40,955 nucleotides of DNA from Lentisphaerae bacterium GWF2_57_35. GTDB taxonomy: Bacteria; Verrucomicrobiota; Kiritimatiellia; CAIQIC01; GWF2-57-35. The stretch covers positions 1 to 40,955 of the forward strand of contig MHBK01000005.1 in the NCBI GenBank assembly GCA_001804865.1, written 5' to 3'. Positions 8,153 through 16,426 of the stretch are shown here, piece after piece. Under the pieces are notes generated by a model. The model was given only the letters and a program-made list of their open reading frames with translations. It made no database searches and was not told where the DNA came from. A program made the translations under genes and the position numbers. Positions within the stretch are counted from its first letter, which is position 1. Each line of letters starts with the position of its first letter.

Positions 8153-9871
8153 CTAGGATTTGTCCAAACCCACGCGCAAGAGCTCCATGCCCAACATGCA
8201 CACATCGTCGTCGAACTCCGTCCGGCCGGAATGCGAGCGGGCGCCGGCCACCAGCTCGTTCAACAGTTGCGCAGGCGGAAGAAGGATGTGGGTCCTCATT
8301 TGCTCGGTCATGAAACCGGACTCGTAGTATTCCTTCTCGTCGCCCTTGGCTTCCGAGAGCCCGTCGGTATAGAAGACGAGCAGGTCATTCAAGGAAAGCT
8401 GCGCTTCGGCGTTTTTATAGACGGAATCCTCGAACAAGCCGATGGCGGGACCCTTGGTCCCCTCCCCGAAAAACAGTTCCTCGACCTGGCCGATGTCGCG
8501 GCGCAGCCGGAATGGGAAGGGATGGCCTGCATCGGTATAAGCGATGCGCCCGGTGGAAACGTCCACCACCAGGTACAGGGCGGTGGCAAACATCAAGTCG
8601 CCGGTCTGGCCGAAGACGGAACCATAAGCATGATTCAACTGCGTCAGGAAGGCGCCCGGATCGTGGGCCACCGACGAGAGCTGTTCGATCAAGCCGCGGA
8701 TCGTGGCGACGACCAAAGCGGCGCGCGAACCGTGTCCCATGACGTCGGAGATGAAAATTCCGGCCTGCGTATCGGAGACGCGGAGGATGTCGAAGAAATC
8801 GCCGCCGACGGTTCCGCTGGGATAATACAGATGGCTGAACTTGAGCGCATTCCGCTCGGGCGACGCATTGCGCGGAAAAACAGGATAGTTCCGGGGTAGA
8901 AAGGCCTGCTGGATATCCCGAGCCATGTTCAGGTCGTTCACCATCTGCGTGTTCTTTTCCTTCAACTGGCCCGCATATTCCTCCAGTTGCTTCTGAGCCT
9001 GCTTAAGCACGCTGATATCCAACAAGGAAAACACCATACCCACGAGATCGCCATCGGCATTCAAGTTGGGCACTACGGAGGCCTGGACGAAAACAGTGGA
9101 GTCGTCTTTTCGTTTCATCTCCAGTTCGCCGCTCCAGGGCTCCCCACGCAGCACGGTCGTCACGATATCGTCGGCACGACCTTCCTCCGCCATGAAGCGC
9201 CGGATGTTTTCGCCCTGCGTTTCTTCCGGGGCGTCGAAGCCCAGCAGCCGCAAAATAGCCGGATTGCAGTAGCTAAGCGTGGCCGAGATGTCGGCAATGG
9301 CAATTCCGCTGCCGGCGTTTTGAATGGCGTTGTAGCCGGTGCGCAGGCGTTCCTCGGCCTCTTTACGCAGCGTGATGTCGCGAATAAAAAAGCTCAGGTA
9401 ATCCTTGCCGATCAAGTGCAGCCGGTTGACGGAAATCTCCGAAGGAAAATAGGAGCCGTCTTTGCGCATCAAGCAGGCCTGAATCAACACAAAACGGTCG
9501 TTTTGGAGAGTTTCCAGGATCGTTGCGAGCAACCCCTCGCTGGCGCCTGAAATCAGGTTGATTACATTCAGCTTGCACAACTCTTCGCGGGTATAGATCA
9601 GGAATTGAATGGCCCGAAGGTTGGCATTGACGATGCCCCCGTTAAGGTCGGTGATAAGCGCCCCGTCATAAATATTCTGAAGCAGTTCCTGAAAATCCTG
9701 GCCGCCAATGGAAGTCGACTCCGCTTTTTTGCCTGGGATGCGGATAACGGTGGTGTGCGCATGTCGTTTAACCGGGTCCACCCCTTGCCGCGGATTGCTC
9801 ATCTGCTCCAGCAAATCGGGCGGTATGTCGATTCGCATAGTGGCTTGAAACGGATCGTCCTCATTAGCCAT
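8153..9871 (-). CDS. PAS-PAS-PP2C (SpoIIE/RsbU-type) serine phosphatase
   Basis: A signalling phosphatase of 572 residues. Two PAS sensor domains (about 58-166 and 177-288; the ends FFIRDITLRKEAEE and FSLLDISVLK are typical PAS exits) are followed by a coiled-coil linker (about 288-322) and a PP2C phosphatase domain of the SpoIIE/RsbU type. Metal-binding aspartates are present in GGDFFD (356-361), SDVMGHG (375-381), FYTDGLSE and DDDVCM near the C-terminus. Such proteins dephosphorylate anti-sigma-factor antagonists and so switch sigma factors or other outputs in response to a signal. No partner anti-sigma pair lies in the window. There is no membrane segment, so it is cytoplasmic. The start is supported by GGGGAG 8 bases before the ATG. 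It is last in a probable operon with the rhomboid gene 98 bases upstream. Confidence 0.93.
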   Translation of the reverse strand: MANEDDPFQATMRIDIPPDLLEQMSNPRQGVDPVKRHAHTTVIRIPGKKAESTSIGGQDFQELLQNIYDGALITDLNGGIVNANLRAIQFLIYTREELCKLNVINLISGASEGLLATILETLQNDRFVLIQACLMRKDGSYFPSEISVNRLHLIGKDYLSFFIRDITLRKEAEERLRTGYNAIQNAGSGIAIADISATLSYCNPAILRLLGFDAPEETQGENIRRFMAEEGRADDIVTTVLRGEPWSGELEMKRKDDSTVFVQASVVPNLNADGDLVGMVFSLLDISVLKQAQKQLEEYAGQLKEKNTQMVNDLNMARDIQQAFLPRNYPVFPRNASPERNALKFSHLYYPSGTVGGDFFDILRVSDTQAGIFISDVMGHGSRAALVVATIRGLIEQLSSVAHDPGAFLTQLNHAYGSVFGQTGDLMFATALYLVVDVSTGRIAYTDAGHPFPFRLRRDIGQVEELFFGEGTKGPAIGLFEDSVYKNAEAQLSLNDLLVFYTDGLSEAKGDEKEYYESGFMTEQMRTHILLPPAQLLNELVAGARSHSGRTEFDDDVCMLGMELLRVGLDKS

Positions 9872-9969
9872 GGCTGTTTCTCCCCTTCAAATGCATGATT
9901 CCAACCTCAACCCCTGTAAAATACCTGTTTATAGGACAGGAAGTATATGTCTTTCCGCAGCAAAACTCT

Positions 9970-10860
9970 TCATCGAAGAGACCGGAAGCGGCCCGGCGAC
10001 GAAAGATACCCCCAGGCAACACCGACCAGCAACCCGCCGGCATGGACGATGTTAGCCACCGAACCGATCAGATCGGTAAACCCCAGCAAGAACCAGACAA
10101 TCATCATCACTACCGTGGAGGAATGCAGCTTCAGCCCGGAGGCCGGATCGAATTTGCCTTTCATCCAGGCGTAACCCAACAATCCATAGACCACGCCCGA
10201 CATGCCGCCGAAGTTGCTGCCTTTGAGAACGTATTGGGCGGAGTTGGAGCTGACGGCAATGGCCAAAACTAAAAGGGCCAGCATCAGCGTGCCCTTGCGC
10301 TGTTCGATCATGCCGCCAAGATCTTTCAGCCACATCATGTTGAAAAGCAGGTGCATAAAGCCGAAATGGATAAAGATCGGAGTCACCAGCCGCCAGACCT
10401 GGCCCTGGCGAACCTCCGGAAAAGCCTGGGCCCACGACGAGAAAAAACCATCCGAAATGAAGAGCGACCGGATCGAAGCGGTATTTTCGCCCAACCCGGA
10501 AAAAAAACTGACGGCGCAGCTGACGATAATTAACGCCAGGGTCAGATGAGTCGTGCGACGTTCGGGCCAAAGAGTTTTGCGGGTAAAAACCTGTTGGCGT
10601 TGCTCCGTTGCCGCTTCTTCCTTCTGTTGTTCGCGCAGACGCTCCTGAACGGAGGTCCGGTTAAACTCCAAATCCTCCGGATCGCGTCGAAAGCGCTCCA
10701 ACAGCTCGTGAGCCGGCGCCACCTGGTCCTCACTGAAAATCCACACAGTCCAAGAGCCGTCCTTATGCGATTCCAGCTCGTTTTCGATGCCCTTCGAACT
10801 CAGATAGTCGCTGAAAAAAACGGCCTCGTCCTGCTGGTTGAGATGACCGATGCTACGCAT
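9970..10860 (-). CDS. Rhomboid family intramembrane serine protease
   Basis: It cleaves membrane proteins within the bilayer. The ATG at 10860 is chosen because AGGAG lies 6 bases upstream; this gives 296 residues and drops 25 residues of a longer possible frame. The N-terminal 65 residues resemble the cytoplasmic domain of GlpG-type rhomboids (SDYLSSKGI, then DGSWTVWIFSED). Six hydrophobic segments span about 105-290. The catalytic serine is Ser221 in GMSG and the catalytic histidine is His273 in NIVHAGG, so the dyad is intact; HLLFN (170-174) supplies the usual loop residues. The start codon overlaps the 3' end of the glycosyltransferase gene by 8 bases, so the two are translationally linked. 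The substrate is unknown. Confidence 0.93.
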   Translation of the reverse strand: MRSIGHLNQQDEAVFFSDYLSSKGIENELESHKDGSWTVWIFSEDQVAPAHELLERFRRDPEDLEFNRTSVQERLREQQKEEAATEQRQQVFTRKTLWPERRTTHLTLALIIVSCAVSFFSGLGENTASIRSLFISDGFFSSWAQAFPEVRQGQVWRLVTPIFIHFGFMHLLFNMMWLKDLGGMIEQRKGTLMLALLVLAIAVSSNSAQYVLKGSNFGGMSGVVYGLLGYAWMKGKFDPASGLKLHSSTVVMMIVWFLLGFTDLIGSVANIVHAGGLLVGVAWGYLSSPGRFRSLR

Positions 10861-11656
10861 CTTTGTCTCCTTCCGTCGCAGGCCATTCCCGAAAACTGCG
10901 TTTCTGCCGCACCGCCAATTCCCACAGTTTAGCATACTTCATGTAGGCGCCGAACGAACAGAGCATCGCGATCAAAAACCCCCTGGACCCGTCGAGAAAG
11001 CCCAGCCGCAAGATATAGCCTTTGAAGAAATGAAAAAACGGACGAAAGAGCAGATCCGTCCAACGGAAGGGCGTTTCCTGGACAAACTTTTGCTGGGCCG
11101 TAATGGTCGAGAAGCGGTTCAAGGTATCCAGATGATCCCGCAGATCGTCGTAGGTATAATGCCACACCGGGCTTTTCAGGCGTTTCACCGCTCCGCTGAC
11201 GACAACCTTGTCGTGCGGTTCCTGCCCTTCCGTACGCCCATGCTCCTTCTTGAACAGGCGGAGCTTGATGTCCGGATACCATTCGCCGTGGCAAATCCAC
11301 TGGCCGAGATAATACACCTGCCGGGGAAATTCATATCCCAGATAAGGCCCCGTTCCCCGCCCAAACTCACCCAGGATCTCGTCGCGCAAGGCCGGGGAGA
11401 CTTCCTCGTCGGAATCAAGAAATAGAATCCAGGGATGCCGCGACAGTTCGCGAACGGTATTGCGCTGACCGACATAGCCTAGCCATTCGTGCTGATACAC
11501 CCGGTCCGTATACTCGCGGCAGATTTCAACCGTGCGGTCCGTGCTAAAACTGTCCATAACCACGATTTCGTCGCACCACCGCAGACTTTGCAGGCAGCGC
11601 CCAATCTTGTCCTCTTCGTTAAAGCAGATCACACACGCCGATATTTTTTCTCGCAT
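10853..11656 (-). CDS. Family 2 glycosyltransferase (WaaE/KdtX-like)
   Basis: A 267-residue GT-A enzyme that transfers a sugar from a nucleotide sugar, probably to lipopolysaccharide core or another envelope glycan. The N-terminal half carries the usual GT2 signatures: ICFNEE (10-15), VVMDSFSTD (32-40) and the metal-binding DSD (81-83). The C-terminal part (about 185-250) has aromatic amphipathic stretches such as FRPFFHFFKGY, typical of the lipopolysaccharide beta-1,4-glucosyltransferase type. The start is supported by GAGGA 8 bases upstream. It lies 47 bases downstream of the FHA gene and overlaps the rhomboid gene. The acceptor cannot be read from the sequence. Confidence 0.88.
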   Translation of the reverse strand: MREKISACVICFNEEDKIGRCLQSLRWCDEIVVMDSFSTDRTVEICREYTDRVYQHEWLGYVGQRNTVRELSRHPWILFLDSDEEVSPALRDEILGEFGRGTGPYLGYEFPRQVYYLGQWICHGEWYPDIKLRLFKKEHGRTEGQEPHDKVVVSGAVKRLKSPVWHYTYDDLRDHLDTLNRFSTITAQQKFVQETPFRWTDLLFRPFFHFFKGYILRLGFLDGSRGFLIAMLCSFGAYMKYAKLWELAVRQKRSFREWPATEGDKDA

Positions 11657-11703
11657 CTTCGTATCCTCTTCGGAGGGCAGGTCGAAAAACCCCGTCCATC
11701 GTC

Positions 11704-13131
11704 TTACTTATCGAGGCCCGGCGCTTGGGTGCGCCCATCGTCGTTCCCAGAAATTTCCGCCCGGAAGTTCAGCAGGCTGCGAGGTCGCGCATCCTGATCC
11801 TCCAGCCGCTCCCCGCAATAGACCCTGACGGCATATCCATAAAAACGGGCCGTCCGGCTCGTCGACAGCCCCTGAGGACTCGAGACCCGGGGCGCCACGT
11901 AGGTAGCGGTGATCATTTTCGGCTCCTGTCCGTCCCAGGGTCCATCCATGCGCAGTGCCTCTTTCGGAGACACCGCGGTCGTGGAAGCAATGAGCCCGGT
12001 TTGGCGGTCCTCATCGTAGAAAACCACCTCCACCCGCACGGCGCCGGCATTCGAGGACGAAAAATGGCTCGTCGGCGACAAGGCGATGTTCAAAATCCGC
12101 ATCTCGTCAAAATCGCTGCTTTCCAAAAATTTATGCTGCTCGATGGAGACGATTCGGATTTCCCGGGAGGCCTCCGGAGTCACGGCGCTTTCGACCTGCC
12201 CCAGCCGGGCGCGCTCGGACAACGCTTTTCTATGAAGATTGGTATCCGAACTGCGTTGAACCATCTGAGCCCATTGTCCGATGGCTTTTTCGAGCTGGCC
12301 CTGTTTTTCGAATAACTGGGCGCGTTCTTCATAGGCCGGAAGAAAGTCAGGCAACATCAATTGAATGCCGGACAAGATGCGGTCGGCTTCCTCAAATTCG
12401 TTGGACGAGATTTTCGTATGGGCTTCCTTCAGCTTGCCTTCCGCCTTGGCCCGCAAGGCCCGTTCCGCCCAAGCCGCTGCGTTCGTTTGAGCCGAACCTT
12501 CCGCCGCCCGGTTTTGAGCCAGCGTATCGACGGTCGTCCGAATGTCCGTGAGAGCCTTGCGCATATACTTTAATTCTTCGGAAACGGCCTGCGTCCGGTT
12601 GGTCGCAAGGACAACCGCGGCCTTCTCCCCCCGCCCCGTCGCCGGACGGACGGCTGCAACCTGATGGGCTGCGGCCTGGGCAGCCGCCGAACGGCTTCGG
12701 GAGGCCGTCAGCTTGCGCCAGAAGACCAGGCCCCCCGCCAGCACCGTCGCCAAAAGGATGACAAAAATGGTCGTCGTTAAAGCGAATTCCTTCTTGGGCG
12801 AGACCAGCTCCTTGGATTCCACCAACTCCACTTCAGCCTGGACCACCGCTTGAACCAGCAACTGCGTCCGCCCCAGCTCAATTCGGTCGCCGTGCTTCAA
12901 GCGCTTTTCGCGTACTTCCCGGCCATTGACCAGAATCCGGTTCATCGAACCCAGATCTCGAATGAACAAGCCTTCCGGCTTATGCTCCAGCACCGCATGC
13001 TTGCGGGAAATTTCGTCGTCCTTCACCACGATCGTACAATCCGAATCGCGGCCGATGGTCATGGGCGCCATGTCCACCGTAACCCGTTGCCCTTTGGCGT
13101 CCGTATTTAAAAATATGAGCCTATACAGCAT
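11704..13131 (-). CDS. FHA domain membrane protein with TPR-like C-terminus
   Basis: The FHA domain (about 1-95) reads phosphothreonine; its key residues are visible in IGRDSDC (26-32), SRKHA (42-46) and LVNG (67-70). A single membrane segment lies at about 118-138, followed by a basic, alanine-rich stretch, a probable coiled coil, TPR-like helices (about 225-310: WAERALRAKAEGKLKEA, FLPAYEERAQLFEKQGQLEKAIGQW) and a C-terminal beta-rich domain (about 325-460). The topology would put FHA in the cytoplasm and the rest in the periplasm. The family resembles FHA/TPR scaffold proteins of planctomycetes and myxobacteria. No serine/threonine kinase lies beside it, but the phosphatase three genes downstream may act in the same circuit. 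First gene of the probable operon. Confidence 0.85.
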   Translation of the reverse strand: MLYRLIFLNTDAKGQRVTVDMAPMTIGRDSDCTIVVKDDEISRKHAVLEHKPEGLFIRDLGSMNRILVNGREVREKRLKHGDRIELGRTQLLVQAVVQAEVELVESKELVSPKKEFALTTTIFVILLATVLAGGLVFWRKLTASRSRSAAAQAAAHQVAAVRPATGRGEKAAVVLATNRTQAVSEELKYMRKALTDIRTTVDTLAQNRAAEGSAQTNAAAWAERALRAKAEGKLKEAHTKISSNEFEEADRILSGIQLMLPDFLPAYEERAQLFEKQGQLEKAIGQWAQMVQRSSDTNLHRKALSERARLGQVESAVTPEASREIRIVSIEQHKFLESSDFDEMRILNIALSPTSHFSSSNAGAVRVEVVFYDEDRQTGLIASTTAVSPKEALRMDGPWDGQEPKMITATYVAPRVSSPQGLSTSRTARFYGYAVRVYCGERLEDQDARPRSLLNFRAEISGNDDGRTQAPGLDK

Positions 13132-13290
13132 AAATAGTCGAAATCAACCCTCTCCACAGACCTAATTTGCTACACCCTGCAACAAAGGGGTATTCTTTAT
13201 GAAGAACCGGCTGCCCCGCAAGAAGATTATTGGTTATATGGGGGGGCAAAGTCCAAGGGCCAAGGTCCAAAGTCGGTTGATCTTCGGCTT

Positions 13291-14037
13291 CTAGACTTTG
13301 GACATGAGCGCCTGATCCAGGTTGGCCCATTTCAGGTTGGCATTGCGCAGGTCGGCATCGGTCAGGTTGGCGGAACTCAGGATCGCGCCGTGAAGATTGG
13401 CCCAAATCAGGCGGGCGCAGCGCAGATCGGCGTCTTTCAGAATGGCGTCCTTCAAATCGGCATAACTCAGGTCGGCGCCCTGTAAGTTGGCGCTGATGAG
13501 ATTGGCATCGGCCAGATTGGCCTCGCTCAGGTTGGCATTGGTCAAGGTGGCCCGGAACAGGTTGCTGCCCCGCAAATTGGCCCCGCGCAAATCCACCCCT
13601 TGGAGATTCGCCTCCCGCAGATTGGCCCCTTGCAGGTTGGACATGGCCATGTTGGCCCGGGTGAAATCGGCACGGCTTAAACAGGCCCCTACCATGCGGG
13701 CCAGCTCCAGCCGGGCCCAACTCAAATCGGCGCAAGCCATCTCGGTATTATCGAGGATCGCGTGACTCAAATCCGCTCCTTGCAGGTTGGCATGCAAGAG
13801 AGAAGCCCGGCGCAGATCCGCCTTGATCAGCGTGGTCCAGGAAAGATTGGCTTCGGAGAGGTCGGATCCGGAAAAATTGGCCAATTGCAGGTCGGCGCCG
13901 CTGAGATCCGCCATAAAAAGATCCACACGGGAGAGATTCGCTTTGGCCAATACAATGCCCTTAAAGTTGGCGAATTGGAGGCGTGCTCCAACCAACCGGC
14001 CGTCCTTGGCATAGTCAATAAGCTCATCCGTGGTCAT
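13291..14037 (-). CDS. Pentapeptide-repeat protein
   Basis: After about 15 residues the 248-residue protein consists almost wholly of A(D/N)LxxA pentapeptides, which fold into a right-handed quadrilateral beta-helix. Over 40 units can be counted, for example GADLS, RANLR and KADLR. No signal peptide or membrane segment is present, so it is cytoplasmic. Known members include DNA-mimic gyrase inhibitors such as MfpA and Qnr, but most pentapeptide proteins have no assigned role, and nothing here identifies a partner. A weak GGA sequence precedes the ATG. It is separated from its neighbours by 159 bases (FHA gene side) and 278 bases (ruvA side), so it is probably monocistronic. Confidence 0.93.
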   Translation of the reverse strand: MTTDELIDYAKDGRLVGARLQFANFKGIVLAKANLSRVDLFMADLSGADLQLANFSGSDLSEANLSWTTLIKADLRRASLLHANLQGADLSHAILDNTEMACADLSWARLELARMVGACLSRADFTRANMAMSNLQGANLREANLQGVDLRGANLRGSNLFRATLTNANLSEANLADANLISANLQGADLSYADLKDAILKDADLRCARLIWANLHGAILSSANLTDADLRNANLKWANLDQALMSKV

Positions 14038-14208
14038 GGCAAATCATCCAACGTCGGCTATCTCATACTAGAGACCTCCCGCACCTGATCCCATTTTTTC
14101 TTTGACTGGCATTCATGCGGCCACTGGAATAACCGCATGCTTTGTTCATCGGTTGCCCACCCATCCAGTTAAGCCTAAAAGGCCCAAATGTTGCAGATTC
14201 TGCCGGGG

Positions 14209-14233
14209 GGTAAGTTTTACCGGGGCGACGCCC
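14209..14233. repeat. Small GC-rich hairpins in the gap before the pentapeptide-repeat gene
   Basis: GGTAA/TTACC (14209-14221) and GGGC/GCCC (14223-14233) form two short adjacent stems. The following GCCCTACCC resembles, in reverse complement, the GGGTAGGGC that flanks the hairpin at 4721, so this may be a degenerate member of the dispersed family. The rest of the 278-base gap shows no gene. Confidence 0.3.
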
Positions 14234-14315
14234 GCCCTACCCGATTAATTCCAGCCGCCTTTATTTTCCAGAACGGCTGCCGTATGTAGTATTGCAGGAG
14301 ACAGGACGCACAAGC

Positions 14316-14915
14316 TCAACGGCTGGCCAATGATTTGCGGATGATCTCTTCGACCGGCGCCTCCGGGCCCAACGCCAGGGAAACTTCCTTGACCAATTTC
14401 TGAGCGTCGGCCTGTTTGAACCCGAGCGAAATCAGCGCGAGGATGGAATCGCGCATGCGGACGCCGCCCTCGGACAATTCTTCCACGCCGGCCACCGCCT
14501 CCAAGGCCTCGCCGTCGCTGAGTTTGTCGCGCAGTTCCACAATGATCCGCTCCGCCGTTTTTTTGCCGATGCCCGAGATGGAACTAAGCCGCTTGATGTC
14601 GCCTTGCACGACGGCGGCCTTGATATCGCGAACGGAAAGCCCGCTGAGCGCCGTCAGCGCCAGCTTGGGGCCAATGCCGCTGACGGTCATCAGCCGGATG
14701 AACATGCGCCGTTCTTCTGCCGTCATGAATCCATACAACAGATGAGCATCCTCACGGACATAGTCCCACGTCAGAATGCGAAAAGACGTTTCCTCCCGGG
14801 GCAACCGGTCGTAACTGTTCAACGAAATGAATACTTCATACCCAACGCCATGAACGTTGACGACCACGCGCGTCGGTTCTTTTTCCACCAGCAAGCCTTC
14901 GAGAAATGTAATCAT
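14316..14915 (-). CDS. ruvA: Holliday junction DNA helicase subunit RuvA
   Basis: RuvA binds four-way junctions as a tetramer and loads the RuvB motor for branch migration during recombination. At 199 residues it is of usual length. The N-terminal OB fold (1-62) begins with MITFLEG and contains VNVHGVGYEV; two helix-hairpin-helix motifs follow (VSGIGPKLAL at 78-87 and ISGIGKKTAERII at 113-125); the C-terminal domain III (about 152-199), which contacts RuvB, is present (ALISLGFKQADAQKLV). AAGG lies 6 bases before the ATG. Neither ruvB nor ruvC is in the window, so the genes are dispersed in this genome. Confidence 0.97.
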   Translation of the reverse strand: MITFLEGLLVEKEPTRVVVNVHGVGYEVFISLNSYDRLPREETSFRILTWDYVREDAHLLYGFMTAEERRMFIRLMTVSGIGPKLALTALSGLSVRDIKAAVVQGDIKRLSSISGIGKKTAERIIVELRDKLSDGEALEAVAGVEELSEGGVRMRDSILALISLGFKQADAQKLVKEVSLALGPEAPVEEIIRKSLASR

Positions 14916-14952
14916 GTGTTGCCTTGTCGTATTTTTTTGAGGGGGAGGGGGC

Positions 14953-15110
14953 AGTAAACAGTAAACAGTGATCAGTAATCAGTGATCAGTGATCAGTGAT
15001 CAGTGATTAGTGGTCAGTAAAATAGAGAACCTCATCTTTCTTACTAACTACTGACCACTGGTTGCTGATCACTTCTTCCATCTTACTGATTACTGACCAC
15101 TGATTACTTG
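14953..15110. repeat. CAGTGATCAGT/CAGTAATCAGT low-complexity repeat block
   Basis: The first half is an array of about 7- to 10-base units (CAGTGAT, CAGTAAT, CAGTAAA) from 14953 to about 15020. After a 20-base spacer the second half carries the same text in reverse complement (TTACTGATTACTGACCACTG). The two halves can pair as a long imperfect hairpin between ruvA and the CsgG-like gene. Confidence 0.8.
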
Positions 15111-15138
15111 CTCCCCACTCCCCACTCCCCACTCCCCG
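15111..15138. repeat. CTCCCCA tandem repeat, four units
   Basis: Three exact CTCCCCA heptamers and one CTCCCCG lie directly after the CAGTGAT block and end two bases before the stop codon of the CsgG-like gene. Confidence 0.85.
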
Positions 15139-15139
15139 C

Positions 15140-16078
15140 TCACTCCACCGCCTCCAGCACTTGCCCCCGCCGGGCTTCGCCTTCGAGAATCGTCGCATGG
15201 GCGGAGGCCGATTTGACGTCCCGGACTTTAATCCGTCCGACGACGCGGCCGGGCGCCTTCTCGATCACATTGCCGGTCACCGGGTCTTTGATCTCGCGAG
15301 CCTCTTCGCGAACCCGGAAAATATCGCCTTCCCGCACGCGAACATTCTTGCCGCCATTGATCACCACCAGGTCGAGCCCGCCTTCCGCCACGCGAGGCTG
15401 CCAGTATTGGATCGGCAGATTCTTCAGGATCAATTTTACCGCCCGGCGCATGGCGGTATCCGTGGCCTTCCCCAACGGCGTGCGGAAAAACGCATCGCCG
15501 CCAAAAGAAACCTTCTTGTAATTGACTTCTCCGCCCAGACCGCCGGACGAAGCGGAGCCTTCGGTCTTGATGGAGGTTACGATTTCGCCGGATTCCACAT
15601 CGGAAACCTTGATGTTGACGGCCACGCGCGCCGTCGATCCGCGGCCGAACAAGCGCGCTCGCGGCACGCCGAACCATCCGGAGGCATCGCCGGTCACCGT
15701 AAAATCGGTCACGACCCCGCGCACCAGATACTTCGCATTTTTCAGGCGGCCCTTTTCGACCCGGCCTTCGTTGCGGAAAAAGTCGCCCCCTTGCCGTACG
15801 ATCTCGCCCATGACGTCGCCGATATTCTTGCGCTCCAGCACGACGATCCGGTCCGTTTCCAACAAAGTCGTCACAAGCACATCCGCCATTCCGCCGCCCA
15901 GATTCCATTGCCCGGAAAAGCCCGCCTGATTTTCGAAATCCATCACGGCCATGACGGGTTTCATCGATTTATCGGGTCGATACAAGCTGGAACTGCGGCC
16001 GTGGGAATAACTCTGACACCCGGCCAAGGCCAAAAGGCAGACCCAGGAAAGCCAACGAAAACAGCATCGTTTTGTCAT
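15140..16078 (-). CDS. CsgG-family lipoprotein
   Basis: A 312-residue lipoprotein. The ATG at 16078 is preferred over an earlier in-frame start because it directly opens a lipoprotein signal with lipobox LAGC (Cys21) and has AAGGG upstream; the 39 residues before it derive from intergenic repeat sequence. The CsgG-like domain (about 45-215) contains VMAVMDFENQAG, the conserved LxTTLLETDRIVVLERKNI region and YLVRGVVTDF. The C-terminal part (about 235-312: GDIFRVREE, GRIKVRDVKS) resembles the C-terminal SH3-like domain of FlgT-type proteins. CsgG itself forms the curli secretion pore; many relatives are periplasmic-facing lipoproteins of unknown role. No curli genes are nearby, so the CsgG label describes the fold only. 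Confidence 0.88.
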   Translation of the reverse strand: MTKRCCFRWLSWVCLLALAGCQSYSHGRSSSLYRPDKSMKPVMAVMDFENQAGFSGQWNLGGGMADVLVTTLLETDRIVVLERKNIGDVMGEIVRQGGDFFRNEGRVEKGRLKNAKYLVRGVVTDFTVTGDASGWFGVPRARLFGRGSTARVAVNIKVSDVESGEIVTSIKTEGSASSGGLGGEVNYKKVSFGGDAFFRTPLGKATDTAMRRAVKLILKNLPIQYWQPRVAEGGLDLVVINGGKNVRVREGDIFRVREEAREIKDPVTGNVIEKAPGRVVGRIKVRDVKSASAHATILEGEARRGQVLEAVE

Positions 16079-16126
16079 ATCCCTTGCTTGTATCGAATGA
16101 GGGGCAAAAAATAAAGAAAGAAGCTC

Positions 16127-16152
16127 AGCCGCGAAAAAGCGCAAAACAGGAA
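16127..16152. repeat. Third copy of the AGCCGCGAAAAAGCGCAAAA repeat
   Basis: These 26 bases are identical to 16360-16385, that is, the right arm of the inverted repeat at 16323-16379 plus six bases. Confidence 0.85.
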
Positions 16153-16199
16153 GAGAGTATGCTTCCGATTCCCGTAGAACGAGGCTTGTCGGCATTTTG

Positions 16200-16305
16200 A
16201 CTTAGCGCATACTTACGAATTTCAAATTTCAGGGCGCCGAAGTTCATGAATGGCAAATGCCGTCTCCCTCACGACATCGCATAAAGCCATAATATCCCTC
16301 ATCAT
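16200..16305 (-). pseudogene. Remnant of a GxxExxY-family gene (internal deletion)
   Basis: On the minus strand a strong AGGAGGG leads into ATG codons at 16305/16302 and 16290 and the sequence LCDVVRETAFAIH, which matches the start of one GxxExxY subfamily. The reading then breaks, and in another frame NFGALKFEIRKYALS follows (about 16243-16200), which matches the usual C-terminus of the same family. The 80-100 central residues, including the GxxExxY motif itself, are missing. The ribosome-binding site is intact, but the product would be a short chimera. The family is small and of unknown function, and is often found next to repeats, as here. Confidence 0.65.
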
Positions 16306-16322
16306 CCCTCCTTTTTTGCGTC

Positions 16323-16379
16323 TTTTGCGCTTTTTCGCGGCTAAAGTTCTTTTGTTTGTAGCCGCGAAAAAGCGCAAAA
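16323..16379. repeat. Perfect 21-bp inverted repeat
   Basis: The arm 16323-16343 (ending CGCGGCTA) is the exact reverse complement of 16359-16379, with a 15-base T-rich loop. It lies between the response regulator gene and the GxxExxY remnant and could terminate transcription from the regulator gene; a third copy of the arm is at 16127. Confidence 0.85.
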
Positions 16380-16426
16380 CAGGAAATGCGAAGAGTGAGG
16401 AGCGCGAGATTGAATTCGAACAACCG

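Noticed and set aside
14953..15138. CRISPR array
   Set aside because: Units are 7-10 bases and contiguous, with no spacers; no cas genes nearby.
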